From positions 6,699,087-6,763,086 of the forward strand of contig OX442314.1 in assembly GCA_949358305.1 (NCBI GenBank): a stretch of DNA of 64,000 nucleotides. Direction: 5' to 3'. Every line of letters begins with the position of its first letter. Positions within the stretch are counted from its first letter, which is position 1. Origin of the DNA: Strigamia acuminata. Lineage: Eukaryota > Arthropoda > Chilopoda > Geophilomorpha > Linotaeniidae. The notes under the pieces are model-generated. The model ran no database searches. It saw only the letters and a program-made list of their open reading frames with translations, and was not told where the DNA came from. The translations under genes and the position numbers were made by a program. Positions 41,618 to 53,208 of this stretch are shown here, piece by piece.

Positions 41618-42524
41618 ATAACTGTAGTTGAGCCGTGCAATCCTTTGCCCAATGTCCATGCTGGTTGCACCGAAAACACAGCCCCCGTCCCGTTGATCCG
41701 GTCGTGTTTCCTCGAAAATTTCCTCTTGTGTTTCTGCCTCCTCGATAGTTTGATTTGCTGCCCCTTTGTCCGCCCTGGTAGCCTCGGTTATTTTGTCCAA
41801 AGTTTCCTTGTTGTTGTTGTTGAGGTTTTGTGGAATTTTCACTATTTTTCGCGTTGGTAGAGCCCGTGCTGAAGGCGTCTATGATTGGCCCCTGGCCCAA
41901 ATCCCTTCTCTGCTGAGCAAGGCGCCCTTCTTCGGCAACAAGTTCCGCCTCCACTTTCTCCAAAGTGAAATTCACGTCCTCCCATCTGTAGATGGCCTGC
42001 ACTATGGATTGATATTCTTGGGGCAAATATCTGATAAGCTGGAACGCTTGGTACAAATTGTCCAATTGGTGCTTGACGTCGGCCAATTTTCTCGCGGCAT
42101 TCCTTATTTTTGCTGCAAATACTCCAATTGTTTCCGTTTGTGGGTCGTATTTTAAGTTGAAAAATTCGTCCAGTAATCGTATGATTCGTGCACGAGAAAC
42201 TGGCTCGAAATTCAGCTTTAGTGTGTCCCAAGCCTTCTTGGCGTCCTCGACCCCGCTGAGCAATTCGTGGTATTGCTCTTCTATAGAATAATAGATGAGG
42301 CTGAAAGCTCTTCCTTTCCGCAGTTTGAAATCCGAGCGATCCCGCCAAGACGCTCCGGGTGCCAATGGTTCTTCCGTCCCGTCCGTGAATGCCCAACAAC
42401 CGTGGTGCATTAACAGCACTTTTATCTGCTGTTTCCAGGTGTCGTAATTCGTCCTGTTCAATAGTGTTATTTTTCTTTCAAATTTGTCCGACTCCATTGT
42501 GTTTTCCTTTGTAAAAACTGGCAC
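41618..42524 (-). CDS. gag: copia-1 Gag
   Basis: About 300 codons from the ATG near 42524. The core has NRTNYDTWKQQIKVLLMHHG and AWDTLKLNFEPVSRARII, followed by a Gln/Asn/Gly-rich linker (QQQQQGNFGQNNRGYQGG) and a zinc knuckle CFRCNQHGHWAKDC. It ends by running into the copia-2 LTR (target duplication ATAAC); before that insertion it continued in frame into the protease (34532 down). An internal ATG at 42497 (MESDKFERK) is an alternative start. Confidence 0.88.
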
Positions 42525-43723
42525 TTTTCACACAAAACACTCCAAAAACACTCTCTGTACTGGTTAATCGCAACTAAGTGCAGTGTTGCGATGTTAGTTC
42601 GCTCTTAACCCTTCCAACCCTGAGATGGGTCATTTTGTGACCCTGTTTTAAAAAAAAATCATTTTTTTTATAAGAAATAATTTTTTTTTTATCTGATTTT
42701 TGCTGACTATTCCTTTGAAACATCACTAGACACTATACCACAGTTGAAATTTTTTTAATTTTTCAAGTTTTTCTATAATTTGAACTCAAAGTTCAACTGG
42801 GTAAAAGAAGACCCATCTTAGGAGTCCAAAGGTCATAAATGATGATCATCAGCAGGCTCCGCTAATGTCAATCATGTCCACCACGTCCATATGGCGTTCA
42901 CTACATGTGTAGTTAATCTAACCCCATTGGCTAGATGTTAGGAATTCCCTAAAACCCGGATCTTGCACATGCACAGAATCTGGGTCATATAATGCCCATC
43001 TTAGGGAGAGATGGGAGGCAAATTCTTTCGGGTTGGAAGGGTTAATGCTATGTTAGTATTAATCCTAGCACACAACTAAACTAATAATATAACAATATCG
43101 AAAATTCAACAATTTCAACAAAATGTTCGAGAATGGTGTCCTCCTGACGTTTCTAACTGTAGTTCTGGTTGAAACACACTTCCCGTGTGTTTTGCAGTTC
43201 AATATTGTCTTTTCTCGTCGATTCTCGTCTCGTGTTGATCTTAATTCCGCAAAATGTTCACAAAATTGTCCTACAATTTTCAGCTCGTTTCCTTTGTGTT
43301 TGAAATCCTTTTCCTCTGTTCGCGTTATCCAGGATTTCCGTTCACACTTCGCGTGTGGTTGATGGGGATTTGCGCCGTCGTACAGCCCACGTCGAGACGT
43401 TTTTAGTCCAATTATAACGACACGTCGTCGTTACGTATCGGCGCTCCTCGATCCCGAGATAAATTCCCGAAAACAGGAATAAACAAAAGAATAAATAAAT
43501 AATCGTGTATAGTTTGAACCAATTATTGTTCCTGTGCTCCGTGGCGTCTAGTTGTCGCCTCCAAAACCGTGGAATCCAGGCACAAACACTGATTGTTTAC
43601 ATCCATCATGGGCGCCGCCATCTTGGATGAAAATGAGGAAATTTTCACTGCTGACCTCCACTGACTCAAGATGCCTTAAAATCACTCTGGACACTTTCCC
43701 TACATTATATAGGCCCATAACCT
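42525..43723 (-). other. copia-1 leader with nested MITE
   Basis: About 1.2 kb between gag and LTR, of which 433 bp is the piggyBac-type MITE at 42609-43041. Next to the LTR the minus strand reads AGGTTATGGGCC, complementary to the anticodon arm of initiator tRNA-Met (half-tRNA priming, as in Drosophila copia). Confidence 0.6.
42609..43041. mobile_element. piggyBac-type MITE, TTAA duplication
   Basis: CCCTTCCAACCC and GGGTTGGAAGGG termini flanked by TTAA on both sides (42605-42608, 43042-43045). No transposase. It sits in the copia-1 leader, so it is younger than that insertion or was carried by it. Confidence 0.8.
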
Positions 43724-44040
43724 TGTTAGAATTGCTTAGAAGCTTGTGTGAATTGCATAGATCTGCAATGGTGTGGGAAAAGTCCAAAGGTAAGAATCAG
43801 CCAGGTGTTCACAGGTGTGAATCTAAACATAGAGTGAGAGCTTTATTCTCAAGTCATGTGACTCCTTAAGTATACAGTGGCACCTATAGGCATATTACAA
43901 CAGTTAAATATGTGAGACATTGCAAACACTCGTAATGTGAAAAGGCAAAAGCAAACAAATACACATGTAACAATTGAGAACATTATCGCTTGATAATACG
44001 ATAGAAATACATAGTAAATAATAAGTACGACAAGTTAACA
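43724..44040 (-). repeat. 5' LTR of copia-1
   Basis: 317 bp, TGTTAGAATT to AAGTTAACA, about three differences from 32491-32807. Confidence 0.93.
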
Positions 44041-44681
44041 CCATCTCGACCAGAAGGGATCTCGCCTGTTCCACGGTTGTTGTGTCCAGAAACTGCTGCA
44101 ACGTCCCTTCAGAAGGGTTGATCGGCGCTAAGGCTCGAGTCACGATGGAGCCTGTGGAGACTGGCGGCTGGGTGGTAGTCGTGATCAGGCATCGTCGTTT
44201 GTCCGGTTCGGGCTTGTCCCAAACAATCGGAGTTCTGGAAGTGCTGGCTGTCGAAACTTCTGGGGAGGGCTCGTCTTTGGCCGGTCCAAAGCGAGCTTCT
44301 CTTTTCTCGAGTTGTTCGATTGAGCTCAGTGTGGGCGTACCTATTATTACTTTCCTTCAAAAGGCACTTGGGAGACTGGCGTTTGATGTTATGCTTCCCG
44401 TGTTCGAGAGTTCTGGTTTCAGGAAGGCGCTCGGCGTCGTCTCCAAGCTTGAGACGGTGGAAAGCGTCGGGCGATAGACTGGCTTCGGTTGCGCATTCTG
44501 ATATTCCAGAATTTTTGCGACGAGATCCGCCTGAGTGTAAATCTTCTTTTGGTCGGGGACTTCGTCGTCGAGGATTACGTCGTCGTCGATCTTCATCGGT
44601 TCGGGCTTGTCCCGAATTGTCTTGACGTTTTCGCGGCGCCTCTGGTCTCGTCGTCGCGACTCCTCTTCTCGATACGCTTTC
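44041..44681 (-). pseudogene. ORF3 middle part of gypsy copy 2
   Basis: Collinear with copy 1 ORF3 between the two copia insertions (KIYTQADLVAKILEYQNAQP; TVSSLETTPSAF). CGA to TGA nonsense at 44357-44359. At its upstream end the charged segment (KAYREEESRRRDQRRRENVK) differs clearly from copy 1. Confidence 0.88.
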
Positions 44682-45540
44682 TGTTACATAAAGAGATAAT
44701 TGTTAGACGTTAAAATCTGATAATTGAATTGTATAACATTGTTTAAATACGAGAATTTAGAGTCTTAAGTCGAAATTGTGAAAGCATATTTGTGTCAGTA
44801 AATGGTTTGATATATGTTGATCGTTTATTGTATAAACTGGATGAATTTCGGCTTATTTGATGTAAAATGTTATAGTGTTGTTGCTTGTATGCGGTACGAG
44901 GGCGCCACACGAAATGTGTTAATGTTCTCGTAACGTGTTAGTCTGTGGTGATGATGTCAAAGCAATGACATCATCGTGGTGAGAGATTGTATCTTTATTT
45001 ATTATCTTTTTCGTTTTGTCATAAGATTTGTACTGTGTGTAAATTCAATGACGTCACCAGAATAAAAGTCATTCATTCTGTTTTAGTTTTCAACCGTGTA
45101 CGTGTGTTTTTCTTCTGCCAGACACCTCATTATACATTCATGAAAATAGGCCCAGATTGGACCAACTTCACCTATTTTCTAGGCATGGAAAACTAACAGT
45201 TTTGGACATTACATTTAAGATTCAACTACATTTGAACACAGCTTGGATTGTGAAACCCAGACATTGGTTTCACATTGGTTAATATGTGATAATATAACAT
45301 TATCACATGTGAGTACATTTATTTTACAAAACTTTATATTTATTTTCGTTGTATTTCACGTTGAATACACGTCCCGAGGAGCGAACGTTTCCACAACGCG
45401 AACGACGCCGAGCATACGCATCGCCGGAAAGCCTAACGACGCGCCGCCCGACGTTTGACGATTTATTGGCTAGGACATTCATATATCGGGTATTTTATTA
45501 TTTCCACTGCGTTTATGAATATTTTGGCGAGTGTCCTACA
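44682..45540 (+). repeat. 5' LTR of copia-3
   Basis: TGTTACATAAAGAG to GAGTGTCCTACA. AATAAAAGTC near 45060 may be a poly(A) signal. ACCCAGACATTGGTTTCACA and later ATGTGATAATATAACATTAT followed by CACAT form short hairpins. Confidence 0.93.
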
Positions 45541-45558
45541 TGGTAGCAGAGGGTGGTT
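45541..45558 (+). promoter_or_regulatory. primer binding site of copia-3
   Basis: TGGTAGCAGAGGGTGGTT matches the 3' 18 nt of initiator tRNA-Met with one mismatch, directly after the LTR. Confidence 0.8.
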
Positions 45559-45606
45559 CTGCTAAAACCCGATATCGACGGAAAATAGCGACGATACGAC
45601 GGAAAA

Positions 45607-48600
45607 ATGGCGTCGAAGGGAAGCGCGGCGTCGGCGGCGGCAGGAATCGCGCCGCTTGACAAAAACAACTACGAGACGTGGAAAGTGGACGTTCAATTGT
45701 TGCTTCAGGAACTCAATTTGTGGGGATTCCACGACGAAACAATTAAAGCGCCGCCGGATGGAACGTCGGCAGCGGATTTGGCGAAATACGAGAAGCGGAA
45801 AGCTCGTGCACGTGGAATTTTGTGCAACAGCGTCGCAACCAGACTGAAACCGTCGCTGTTAAAGCTGGATACATCGAAAGAGGTATGGGATTACCTGAAA
45901 AAGCTGCATGAACCCACGTCAGTCGCGAGAAATGCAAAGATTCTCGAGGATTTCTACACGATACGTTGCGGCGATAAAGAGGAAGTCGATACGTTTATCA
46001 CACGTGTCGAATTGGCAGCCGACGAATTGAAATCAATAAAACAAGAGCCGAATGACAAAGTAAAAGCCTATACTTTAATAAATAGAATTCGTAAAGACTA
46101 CGAACATCAAGTGCAGGCTATTTACCAGTGGAGTGACGGGGACTTCACGTTTGATAAAGTTTCCGAGGCATTGCTTGCCGAGAGTGCACGTCGTCGATAC
46201 ACGACAGGAACGAGTTCTCCAACGATGGAATCCAGTGCTCTCAGTGTCAGTGCTTCCAACAATCAGCAAGGATCGAGGAAACAAGACAACAAAGGAGGTA
46301 AGAGCAACTTTTCCAATATTTTATGTTACAATTGCCACGAAAAGGGACATATTGCACGGAACTGTCAAATGCCAAATACAAAACAACAGGACAACACTCG
46401 TGGACGTGGCAAAGGGCGCGGACAGCCCCAACGAGGCAAGGGTTTGCGTGGAGCCTTTTATGCATCATTTTTGGGGGAAAGTGTGTCCAATTCAATTGAA
46501 AAAGTATGTGATGAGGACGCATGGTTTGTGGATTCCGGCGCATCAGACCATGTATGTGGAAAATTGGAATATTTTCAGACTTTCAAGTCATTACCTCCAA
46601 CCAAATTACAATTGGGCCAGGGCACAGCTAGTATTACTGGCTGTGGTGCTGTAAACATCAGCACATTTGCGAATGGAATCCACAACCATGTGGACTTAAT
46701 AAATGTGTATTTTGTCAAGGGTTTCAAACGCAATTTAATTTCGAGTGCTAAAATTGATGAAGCAGGGTTCAATCAACACATTTACAATGGTGTGTTGAGA
46801 GTGTATTTACAAAACAACAAAGAGTGTTTATTGTTAGCGAACAGGCAGACAGATGGATTGTATCGTGTCCAAGGCCAGGTTCAAATGAATCAAAATGTGT
46901 CAAATACCATTGTTAATCCAATTTCACAAAATGTTACCCAGGTTTTACCATTGATTGAACAAAATGTTGTAAAACGAATTGAGCAATTGCAGAGCAAGAG
47001 TCCAAATTATGAAATTGTTTCCCAACAACCTGCACCTGTTGTGCAAAGTTTTGCAGTTTCGGTCGACACGTGGCATAAGCGTTTTGCCCACATGCATGTT
47101 CAGGGGCTAGCCACGTTGTTGAAAAGTGAGGAGACCACGGGATTAGATTTCACAGGAAATCTAAACAATTTTGCGTGCGATTCATGCAGAATTGCAAAAT
47201 CAACCCGTGCTAATTACAAAGTTAGAGATGATCGCGAGCGTGGGGAACCGCTTGAATTGTTGCATATAGACGTGTGGGGGCCCAACCCCACAACATCACT
47301 GGGTGGTGCACGTTATCTGTTGTGCATTGTTGATGATGCAACGCGTTTTTCGTGGGTTTATCCTATGAAAACAAAAGATGAGGCCTTTCCGATTTTTAAA
47401 ACATTCTTGGCGCGCGTTGAGCGCCGTTCAAATAGGAAAGTTCATGAAATTAGAACGGATCGGGGTGGAGAGTTTTGCAGCAAGGAATTTGATTCTTTTC
47501 TGCAACAAAAGGGCATTGGTGCCCAAAGAACAAACCCGTACTCAGCACAAATGAACGGCATTGCGGAGCGATTAAACCGCTCAATATTAAACAATGTGCG
47601 CGCAATAATTGAGGATACAAATTTGCCGTGGATTTTGTGGGCAGAATTGGCTGTCAGCTACATTTATTTAAAGAACAGGTATCCACATTTATTTGCGAAG
47701 GGACAAATTCCTTACATTAAATTCAGACAAAGAAGCATGGCAGTGAAGCATTTACGTGCAATTGGCTCGTTATGTTTCGTACATATTCCCAAACCCAAAA
47801 GAGCTAGCAAACTCGACTCAAGAGCATGGAAGGGCATACTGGTGGGGTATGCATTCACTACAAGGGGTTATAGGGTTTGGAATCCAATTACAAATGAGGT
47901 AGTCGAAACAAAACATTTAGTCATTGATGAGTCCAGGGACTGGAAGTCCTTTAATGCTGTGGACATAAATGTTCAACAACCAGATTTGGATACAAATGGT
48001 TACGATTCGGATGAGAGTGGGTTGTATCAACAGGAATTCCATGATCCGATGCCACCCACTACACCACCGGGTTCGCCTCCCGTTATGCGTAAAGTCCCAG
48101 CACCCCTCGCGCAGGTCCCACCACAAGTGGGACCAATGGCCCAAGCGCCTATTCCCACACAGCCAGTCCAAGGGGGGGCAAAAGTTAAGAAACCTCGAAT
48201 TGCCACCCGAACCACAGATGCAGATGGGTGGGATAGGGAGCAAGTGACCAGGCAAGGAGGTGTTACAGCTGGGAGAATTGATGTGCTGTTTTACGCACCA
48301 GATGGCACAGGGCCTTTGAAAACAAAGAAAGATGTTGAAGCGTATTGCCGGGGAAATAGGATATTTTTCAATCCATTAAAATTCGATTTCACCCCAGTGA
48401 AGGAGCCCATCAATACAATCGAGCAATCGTCCGACGAGGAACCAATGGAGACGGTTCTCACTGCAACGACACCTCCCATCAGCGTGTATTGTGCTGTCAC
48501 GCAGCCCAAAACATACGAGGAGGCAGCTTCCTCGCCTCAATCTAAAGAATGGAGAGAGGCGATGGAAGAGGAGATTGAAACATTACAAGAAAGAGAAGTG

Positions 48601-50028
48601 TACGAGGAGGTGCCGCGACCGAAGGCCAAGGTCTTGGGTCACAAATGGGTATACAAGTTGAAACCAGACGAAGATGGCAATATTGTGAGATATCGTGCCA
48701 GGGTAGTCGCACAAGGGTTTAGACAAACGCAAGGTGTGGACTACACAGAAGTGTTCTCGCCGGTCGTAAATTTCACATTAATCCGACTGTTTTTCTGTTT
48801 ATTGGTGATCTTGCGTGGCTGGGTCGACGTCCATCTGGACGTCAAATGCGCGTACCTTTACGGCAAATTAGATTGTCCCATACATATGGAGATCCCGCAA
48901 GGATTCAAAACACCGGGAACGGACAATGTTTGGCTCCTGTACAAATCATTGTACGGATTACACCAATCCGGCAGGATGTGGTTCGAGGAGTTAAATACCA
49001 GTCTGCTGGATTTGGGTTTCACCAAAGTGATTGGATGCAATTGCGTTTACACTTTTGATCGCAATGCCGTCCTCTTGATATACGTGGACGACATGATTTT
49101 GTTTGCAAAAGATGTGGAAACCCAGAGCGCCCTAATTGACCTCATTAAACAAAAATTCAACATTGTGAACTTGGGTCGGATCACAAAATTGCTAGGTGTG
49201 AAATTTTATCGTGAGAATGGGAAGGTATGCCTCCACCAGAAGCATTTCATAGATAAGTTGGCTGTGAAATTCAACTTGACTCAAAATACGAAAGTGAGAG
49301 TTCCTATTGCAGCCGGGTCAACGTTTAATCACAATGTTAAAGAAGTTGATCCGAACTCAGACTTTCCATATCGTTCGCTGGTCGGGAGTTTGATGTTCCT
49401 CGCGTCCAGGACAAGGCCGGACATTTTATATTCCACAATATACATGTCCCAATTTAACACAAGCTACACTCAGAAACACGTCAAGGCTCTTGTGCAAATT
49501 GCTCAATACGTTGTGAATACTAAAAATTATTGTGTTAATTTATCAAAGTGTATAAATACAGATTTGCGCATTTACACCGATGCTTCCTGGGCGACGGACC
49601 TCCATCACTGCAAGAGTTTTGGGGGGTTTGCATTGTTTATGGGCGATGCCCTCATTAGTTGGGGTTGTCGGAAACAAAGTTCCGTCGCGTGCAGTACTAT
49701 GGAGGCGGAATATTTGGCGCTAGTTCACGCCGTCCAGGAAGGATATTGGCTATCCAGCATATTCGAAAGCTGTGTGCTTTTGGATTATATTAATATGCCA
49801 ATAGTGTATTCGGATTCGTTGTCATCGATACAATTTGTGGAAAATGATCTTGAAAATTCTAAAACTAAACATATCCGAATACGCTATTGCTTCTTAAGAG
49901 ACTGGTTCGAGAAAAAGTATTTCTCAATTGAGAAAATTCCGACAAAATGGAATTTAGCAGATTTGTTCACAAAGTGGCTGCCTCAGGACCGGTTAAAAGA
50001 CTTGTGTGCAGATATGTTGGATGTTTGA
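45607..50028 (+). CDS. gag-pol: copia-3 Gag-Pol polyprotein
   Basis: 1473 codons in one frame, the typical copia arrangement. Gag core NNYETWKVDVQLLLQELN; zinc knuckle CYNCHEKGHIARNC at 240-253; RG-rich linker; protease WFVDSGASDHVCG with D309; pre-integrase zinc motif (WHKRFAHMH, CDSCRIAKS); integrase D555 (HIDVWGPN), D618 (RTDRGGEF) and E654 (NGIAERLNR); RT from HKWVYKLKPDEDG with YVDDMI at 1159-1164; RNase H IYTDASWATDL, TMEAEYLAL and HIRIRYCFLRDW. No stop, frameshift or missing catalytic residue seen. ATG at 45607 is 49 bp after the primer site. The order PR-IN-RT-RH defines Ty1/copia. Confidence 0.96.
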   Translation: MASKGSAASAAAGIAPLDKNNYETWKVDVQLLLQELNLWGFHDETIKAPPDGTSAADLAKYEKRKARARGILCNSVATRLKPSLLKLDTSKEVWDYLKKLHEPTSVARNAKILEDFYTIRCGDKEEVDTFITRVELAADELKSIKQEPNDKVKAYTLINRIRKDYEHQVQAIYQWSDGDFTFDKVSEALLAESARRRYTTGTSSPTMESSALSVSASNNQQGSRKQDNKGGKSNFSNILCYNCHEKGHIARNCQMPNTKQQDNTRGRGKGRGQPQRGKGLRGAFYASFLGESVSNSIEKVCDEDAWFVDSGASDHVCGKLEYFQTFKSLPPTKLQLGQGTASITGCGAVNISTFANGIHNHVDLINVYFVKGFKRNLISSAKIDEAGFNQHIYNGVLRVYLQNNKECLLLANRQTDGLYRVQGQVQMNQNVSNTIVNPISQNVTQVLPLIEQNVVKRIEQLQSKSPNYEIVSQQPAPVVQSFAVSVDTWHKRFAHMHVQGLATLLKSEETTGLDFTGNLNNFACDSCRIAKSTRANYKVRDDRERGEPLELLHIDVWGPNPTTSLGGARYLLCIVDDATRFSWVYPMKTKDEAFPIFKTFLARVERRSNRKVHEIRTDRGGEFCSKEFDSFLQQKGIGAQRTNPYSAQMNGIAERLNRSILNNVRAIIEDTNLPWILWAELAVSYIYLKNRYPHLFAKGQIPYIKFRQRSMAVKHLRAIGSLCFVHIPKPKRASKLDSRAWKGILVGYAFTTRGYRVWNPITNEVVETKHLVIDESRDWKSFNAVDINVQQPDLDTNGYDSDESGLYQQEFHDPMPPTTPPGSPPVMRKVPAPLAQVPPQVGPMAQAPIPTQPVQGGAKVKKPRIATRTTDADGWDREQVTRQGGVTAGRIDVLFYAPDGTGPLKTKKDVEAYCRGNRIFFNPLKFDFTPVKEPINTIEQSSDEEPMETVLTATTPPISVYCAVTQPKTYEEAASSPQSKEWREAMEEEIETLQEREVYEEVPRPKAKVLGHKWVYKLKPDEDGNIVRYRARVVAQGFRQTQGVDYTEVFSPVVNFTLIRLFFCLLVILRGWVDVHLDVKCAYLYGKLDCPIHMEIPQGFKTPGTDNVWLLYKSLYGLHQSGRMWFEELNTSLLDLGFTKVIGCNCVYTFDRNAVLLIYVDDMILFAKDVETQSALIDLIKQKFNIVNLGRITKLLGVKFYRENGKVCLHQKHFIDKLAVKFNLTQNTKVRVPIAAGSTFNHNVKEVDPNSDFPYRSLVGSLMFLASRTRPDILYSTIYMSQFNTSYTQKHVKALVQIAQYVVNTKNYCVNLSKCINTDLRIYTDASWATDLHHCKSFGGFALFMGDALISWGCRKQSSVACSTMEAEYLALVHAVQEGYWLSSIFESCVLLDYINMPIVYSDSLSSIQFVENDLENSKTKHIRIRYCFLRDWFEKKYFSIEKIPTKWNLADLFTKWLPQDRLKDLCADMLDV

Positions 50029-50063
50029 ATCAAGATATAACGTGTAACATTTAAGGAGGTGAT

Positions 50064-50922
50064 TGTTACATAAAGAGATAATTGTTAGACGTTAAAATCT
50101 GATAATTGAATTGTATAACATTGTTTAAATACGAGAATTTAGAGTCTTAAGTCGAAATTGTGAAAGCATATTTGTGTCAGTAAATGGTTTGATATATGTT
50201 GATCGTTTATTGTATAAACTGGATGAATTTCGGCTTATTTGATGTAAAATGTTATAGTGTTGTTGCTTGTATGCGGTACGAGGGCGCCACACGAAATGTG
50301 TTAATGTTCTCGTAACGTGTTAGTCTGTGGTGATGATGTCAAAGCAATGACATCATCGTGGTGAGAGATTGTATCTTTATTTATTATCTTTTTCGTTTTG
50401 TCATAAGATTTGTACTGTGTGTAAATTCAATGACGTCACCAGAATAAAAGTCATTCATTCTGTTTTAGTTTTCAACCGTGTACGTGTGTTTTTCTTCTGC
50501 CAGACACCTCATTATACATTCATGAAAATAGGCCCAGATTGGACCAACTTCACCTATTTTCTAGGCATGGAAAACTAACAGTTTTGGACATTACATTTAA
50601 GATTCAACTACATTTGAACACAGCTTGGATTGTGAAACCCAGACATTGGTTTCACATTGGTTAATATGTGATAATATAACATTATCACATGTGAGTACAT
50701 TTATTTTACAAAACTTTATATTTATTTTCGTTGTATTTCACGTTGAATACACGTCCCGAGGAGCGAACGTTTCCACAACGCGAACGACGCCGAGCATACG
50801 CATCGCCGGAAAGCCTAACGACGCGCCGCCCGACGTTTGACGATTTATTGGCTAGGACATTCATATATCGGGTATTTTATTATTTCCACTGCGTTTATGA
50901 ATATTTTGGCGAGTGTCCTACA
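50064..50922 (+). repeat. 3' LTR of copia-3
   Basis: 859 bp; short frames within it translate identically to those in the 5' LTR. Confidence 0.95.
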
Positions 50923-52454
50923 CTTTCCACGACTGCGCACGGCTTTCGGTAACTCTCGCCCTTCTCTCGTCTCGTCGGCGAAGGTCTTCTTTTTCACGTC
51001 GAGTTTTTTCTTCGCGCTCGCGCAAGTAGTCTTCTCGATGTTTGTTCCAAGACTCTTTATTTCGTTCTCTCTGTCGGAAGTAGTCTTTTCGATATTCTTC
51101 CCACTCTTTTTGACTTCTATCGTCCCTGCTTCGGTCCTCTCGGTGATTTGGACGTTCTCGCGTATTTTCCTTTCCTCGACTGGTCGACGGAGTGTCCCTG
51201 GATCGGTATCGCGAAGCTTGTGAATTCTTGGTCCTCTCGAGGCGAGTGAAGACGCTTGGTTTGGCCATCCGTTTCTCTGTTGCAGGTTTCTTATTCTGCG
51301 AGCGGCTAGAAGTGCTTGGTTTGTCCAGGCACGGCTTTATCGCGGGTTTCTTGTTTTGCGAACTGTTAGAAGTGCTTGGCTTGTCCAGGCACTGCTTTTT
51401 CGCCGAGCAACCTCCTTCGTCGTGCTCGTTGGAGAGGCGTTTCTCGGCCTTCTGTCGTTTGCGGCCGAAGAAACCGAGATAATATAGTTGGTGCATCGCC
51501 CGTTGTGAGCGGATGAAACCGTGTCGCGGTCTCCAATCCGGGCGGTCGGGTCGGTTGCCCTGGATTTGCTGCAGCCAAATCTTGATTTCCTCTGTTGAGT
51601 AGCCGTCCGGTTGCAGATGCTCGAAAACCTCGTCGTGAGCGGTCCTTCTTACTTCCTCGTAATACGCCATGTGAATTTCGTGTTTTTCTTCGTCCGTTTC
51701 GGCGTCGCGCCACTGCTCGTAGACTTCCCACCCTCTTTCGTCGTCCGGAAAGGCGGCTCGGATCAGTGGGTTAGGGATTGGCGCCGGTGGGTCCATATTT
51801 CTTGATATGACTGCTCGTAATGCTTCGTGGTATTGTCGTGGCATATAGTGGATCAGCGTTTGTTGGCTAGACCAATAGCGGCTGATCGCACGGGACAGTA
51901 ACAAGCGGATTTTCTATGGATCAAAGTTGACCAATTCTTCCAACGCTTGGCGGAACAATACGTGGATGACTTCGCGCCATAAACTTCCTGCGGAGACTCG
52001 TTTCGGGTCGATCTGTCCCCACGTGGTTCGATATCCATCCTGAATATTAGAAATAAAATGGATATATTAGAAAAGTTGGCCAGTTTGTTAGATTTTGAAG
52101 AGTTGTCTTCTTTTGACACAAGATGGCGTCTTGGTCGGCCATGTGCTTTTCGGGCACGTGTTGCGAAGTTAATTTTTTCTTTCGGCGTTTGTTTGGATTG
52201 ACAATTTGTCACTTAAAGTCGAGTTATTTCGTTGTTCGTGGTCAGTCCACGAACTTATCTCGTACTTTTAATTACCGATAATTGAATTTCATGTATTTTT
52301 TACTTACGTCGGGTTGGTGGTCATTGGGATCATCCCAATTTCCATCGTCTTCGTTTAATACGATCTGTAACAACTCGACTTGGTTTTCATCGTCGTCTTC
52401 GGAGACGTTATCCAGCGCTTTTTCGATTTCCTTCTTCCAATCGTTTCTTTTCAT
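50923..52454 (-). pseudogene. ORF3 N-terminal part of gypsy copy 2 (two exons)
   Basis: Exon 1 is 52454-52308; exon 2 starts at 52039 after ATTCAG. Both splice sites of copy 1 are kept. TGG to TAG nonsense at 51914-51916. The first ~150 residues of exon 2 match copy 1 with about four changes. Then the CLDKPSTS unit is duplicated, and the charged segment after KPSVFTRLER matches copy 1 at only 27 of the first 52 positions. Confidence 0.88.
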
Positions 52455-52659
52455 GTTCTTCTGGAGCGATCTCTTCGTCGCTTTCGCTGGAGATGACAGT
52501 GATAAGTGTGGGTCGGGTTAGAGGTTAACTATTAGTCTCATGTCGTCTTTGATTGGTTTGGCCAATTAGGACGCATTGTGGGACGTAACAGGTGTCCCCC
52601 CTGTGGTTGTTTTTATCATTTGAGACAATGGTCGGAGTTTTACTTGATGTTTTTCTTCG

Positions 52660-53208
52660 CTATTTTCCGACTATTTTTCCATTCTTGATGAACGGATTTG
52701 GTTTGTGCCGGCGCATACCGTAGACTTTATCAGGTTTGGGGATTCCTGTAGCCTTATTTTTGTTTGATTGTTTTCCTTTTTTAGGAGATATATCGACTAT
52801 TTCCTCCCTCTCCGAAAGATCATCTGGGGCGTCGGCTGACTCGTGTAACTCGTCTTGAATTAAACTGATCTGTTCAGTTTGTTCATCTAGAAACATATCG
52901 CGAACAATCGGAGATTGAGCTGGTTTCGTTTGATTTTCTGTCCAAGCTTCTTGAGGGAACTCGGGTAAGTATGGAGTTAATTCCCGAGCGTTGATGGATC
53001 TGAAATTAACGTTGTCCGCCAATCTTTTCAGTTTAAATGCGTTTCCGCCGTGCGCTTCGATGATGACGTAAGGGCCGTCTCGTTTATCAGCTAAGCCCGC
53101 GTGGATTCCCTTATCAGCGCTGGACTGAATATGTGTGTCTTTCTAGACGAGGTCATTGACTTTAAAGTTGCAGAAGGGCCGATCCCTTCCAGCAGCGTTA
53201 ATGCGATC
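52660..53208 (-). pseudogene. pol C-terminal tail of gypsy copy 2
   Basis: Collinear with copy 1 pol after the integrase core (NVNFRSINARELTPYLPEFP onward). TGG to TAG at 53143-53145. Joined to RNase H at the deletion point near 53206-53211. Confidence 0.9.

Larger units (their letters stand above)
32491..44040 (-). mobile_element. Ty1/copia element 1, nested in gypsy copy 2
   Basis: Minus-strand element with 317-bp LTRs (32491-32807, 43724-44040; about three differences) and target duplication CCATC. It is itself interrupted by copia-2 (34552-41617) and by a piggyBac-type MITE in its leader. gag is open; pol has an in-frame stop and an in-frame deletion of the integrase second half and most of RT. 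Without the copia-2 insertion it is about 4.5 kb. Confidence 0.92.
44682..50922 (+). mobile_element. Ty1/copia element 3, apparently intact
   Basis: 859-bp LTRs (44682-45540, 50064-50922) with no difference noticed in the parts compared, target duplication CTTTC (44677-44681, 50923-50927), primer site, one uninterrupted gag-pol and a polypurine tract (AAGGAGGTGAT). 6.24 kb. Inserted in ORF3 of gypsy copy 2. The best candidate for a currently mobile element here. Confidence 0.95.

Noticed and set aside
44987-45196. 69-codon protein repeated at 50369-50578
   Set aside because: Same reason: a frame inside the copia-3 LTR.
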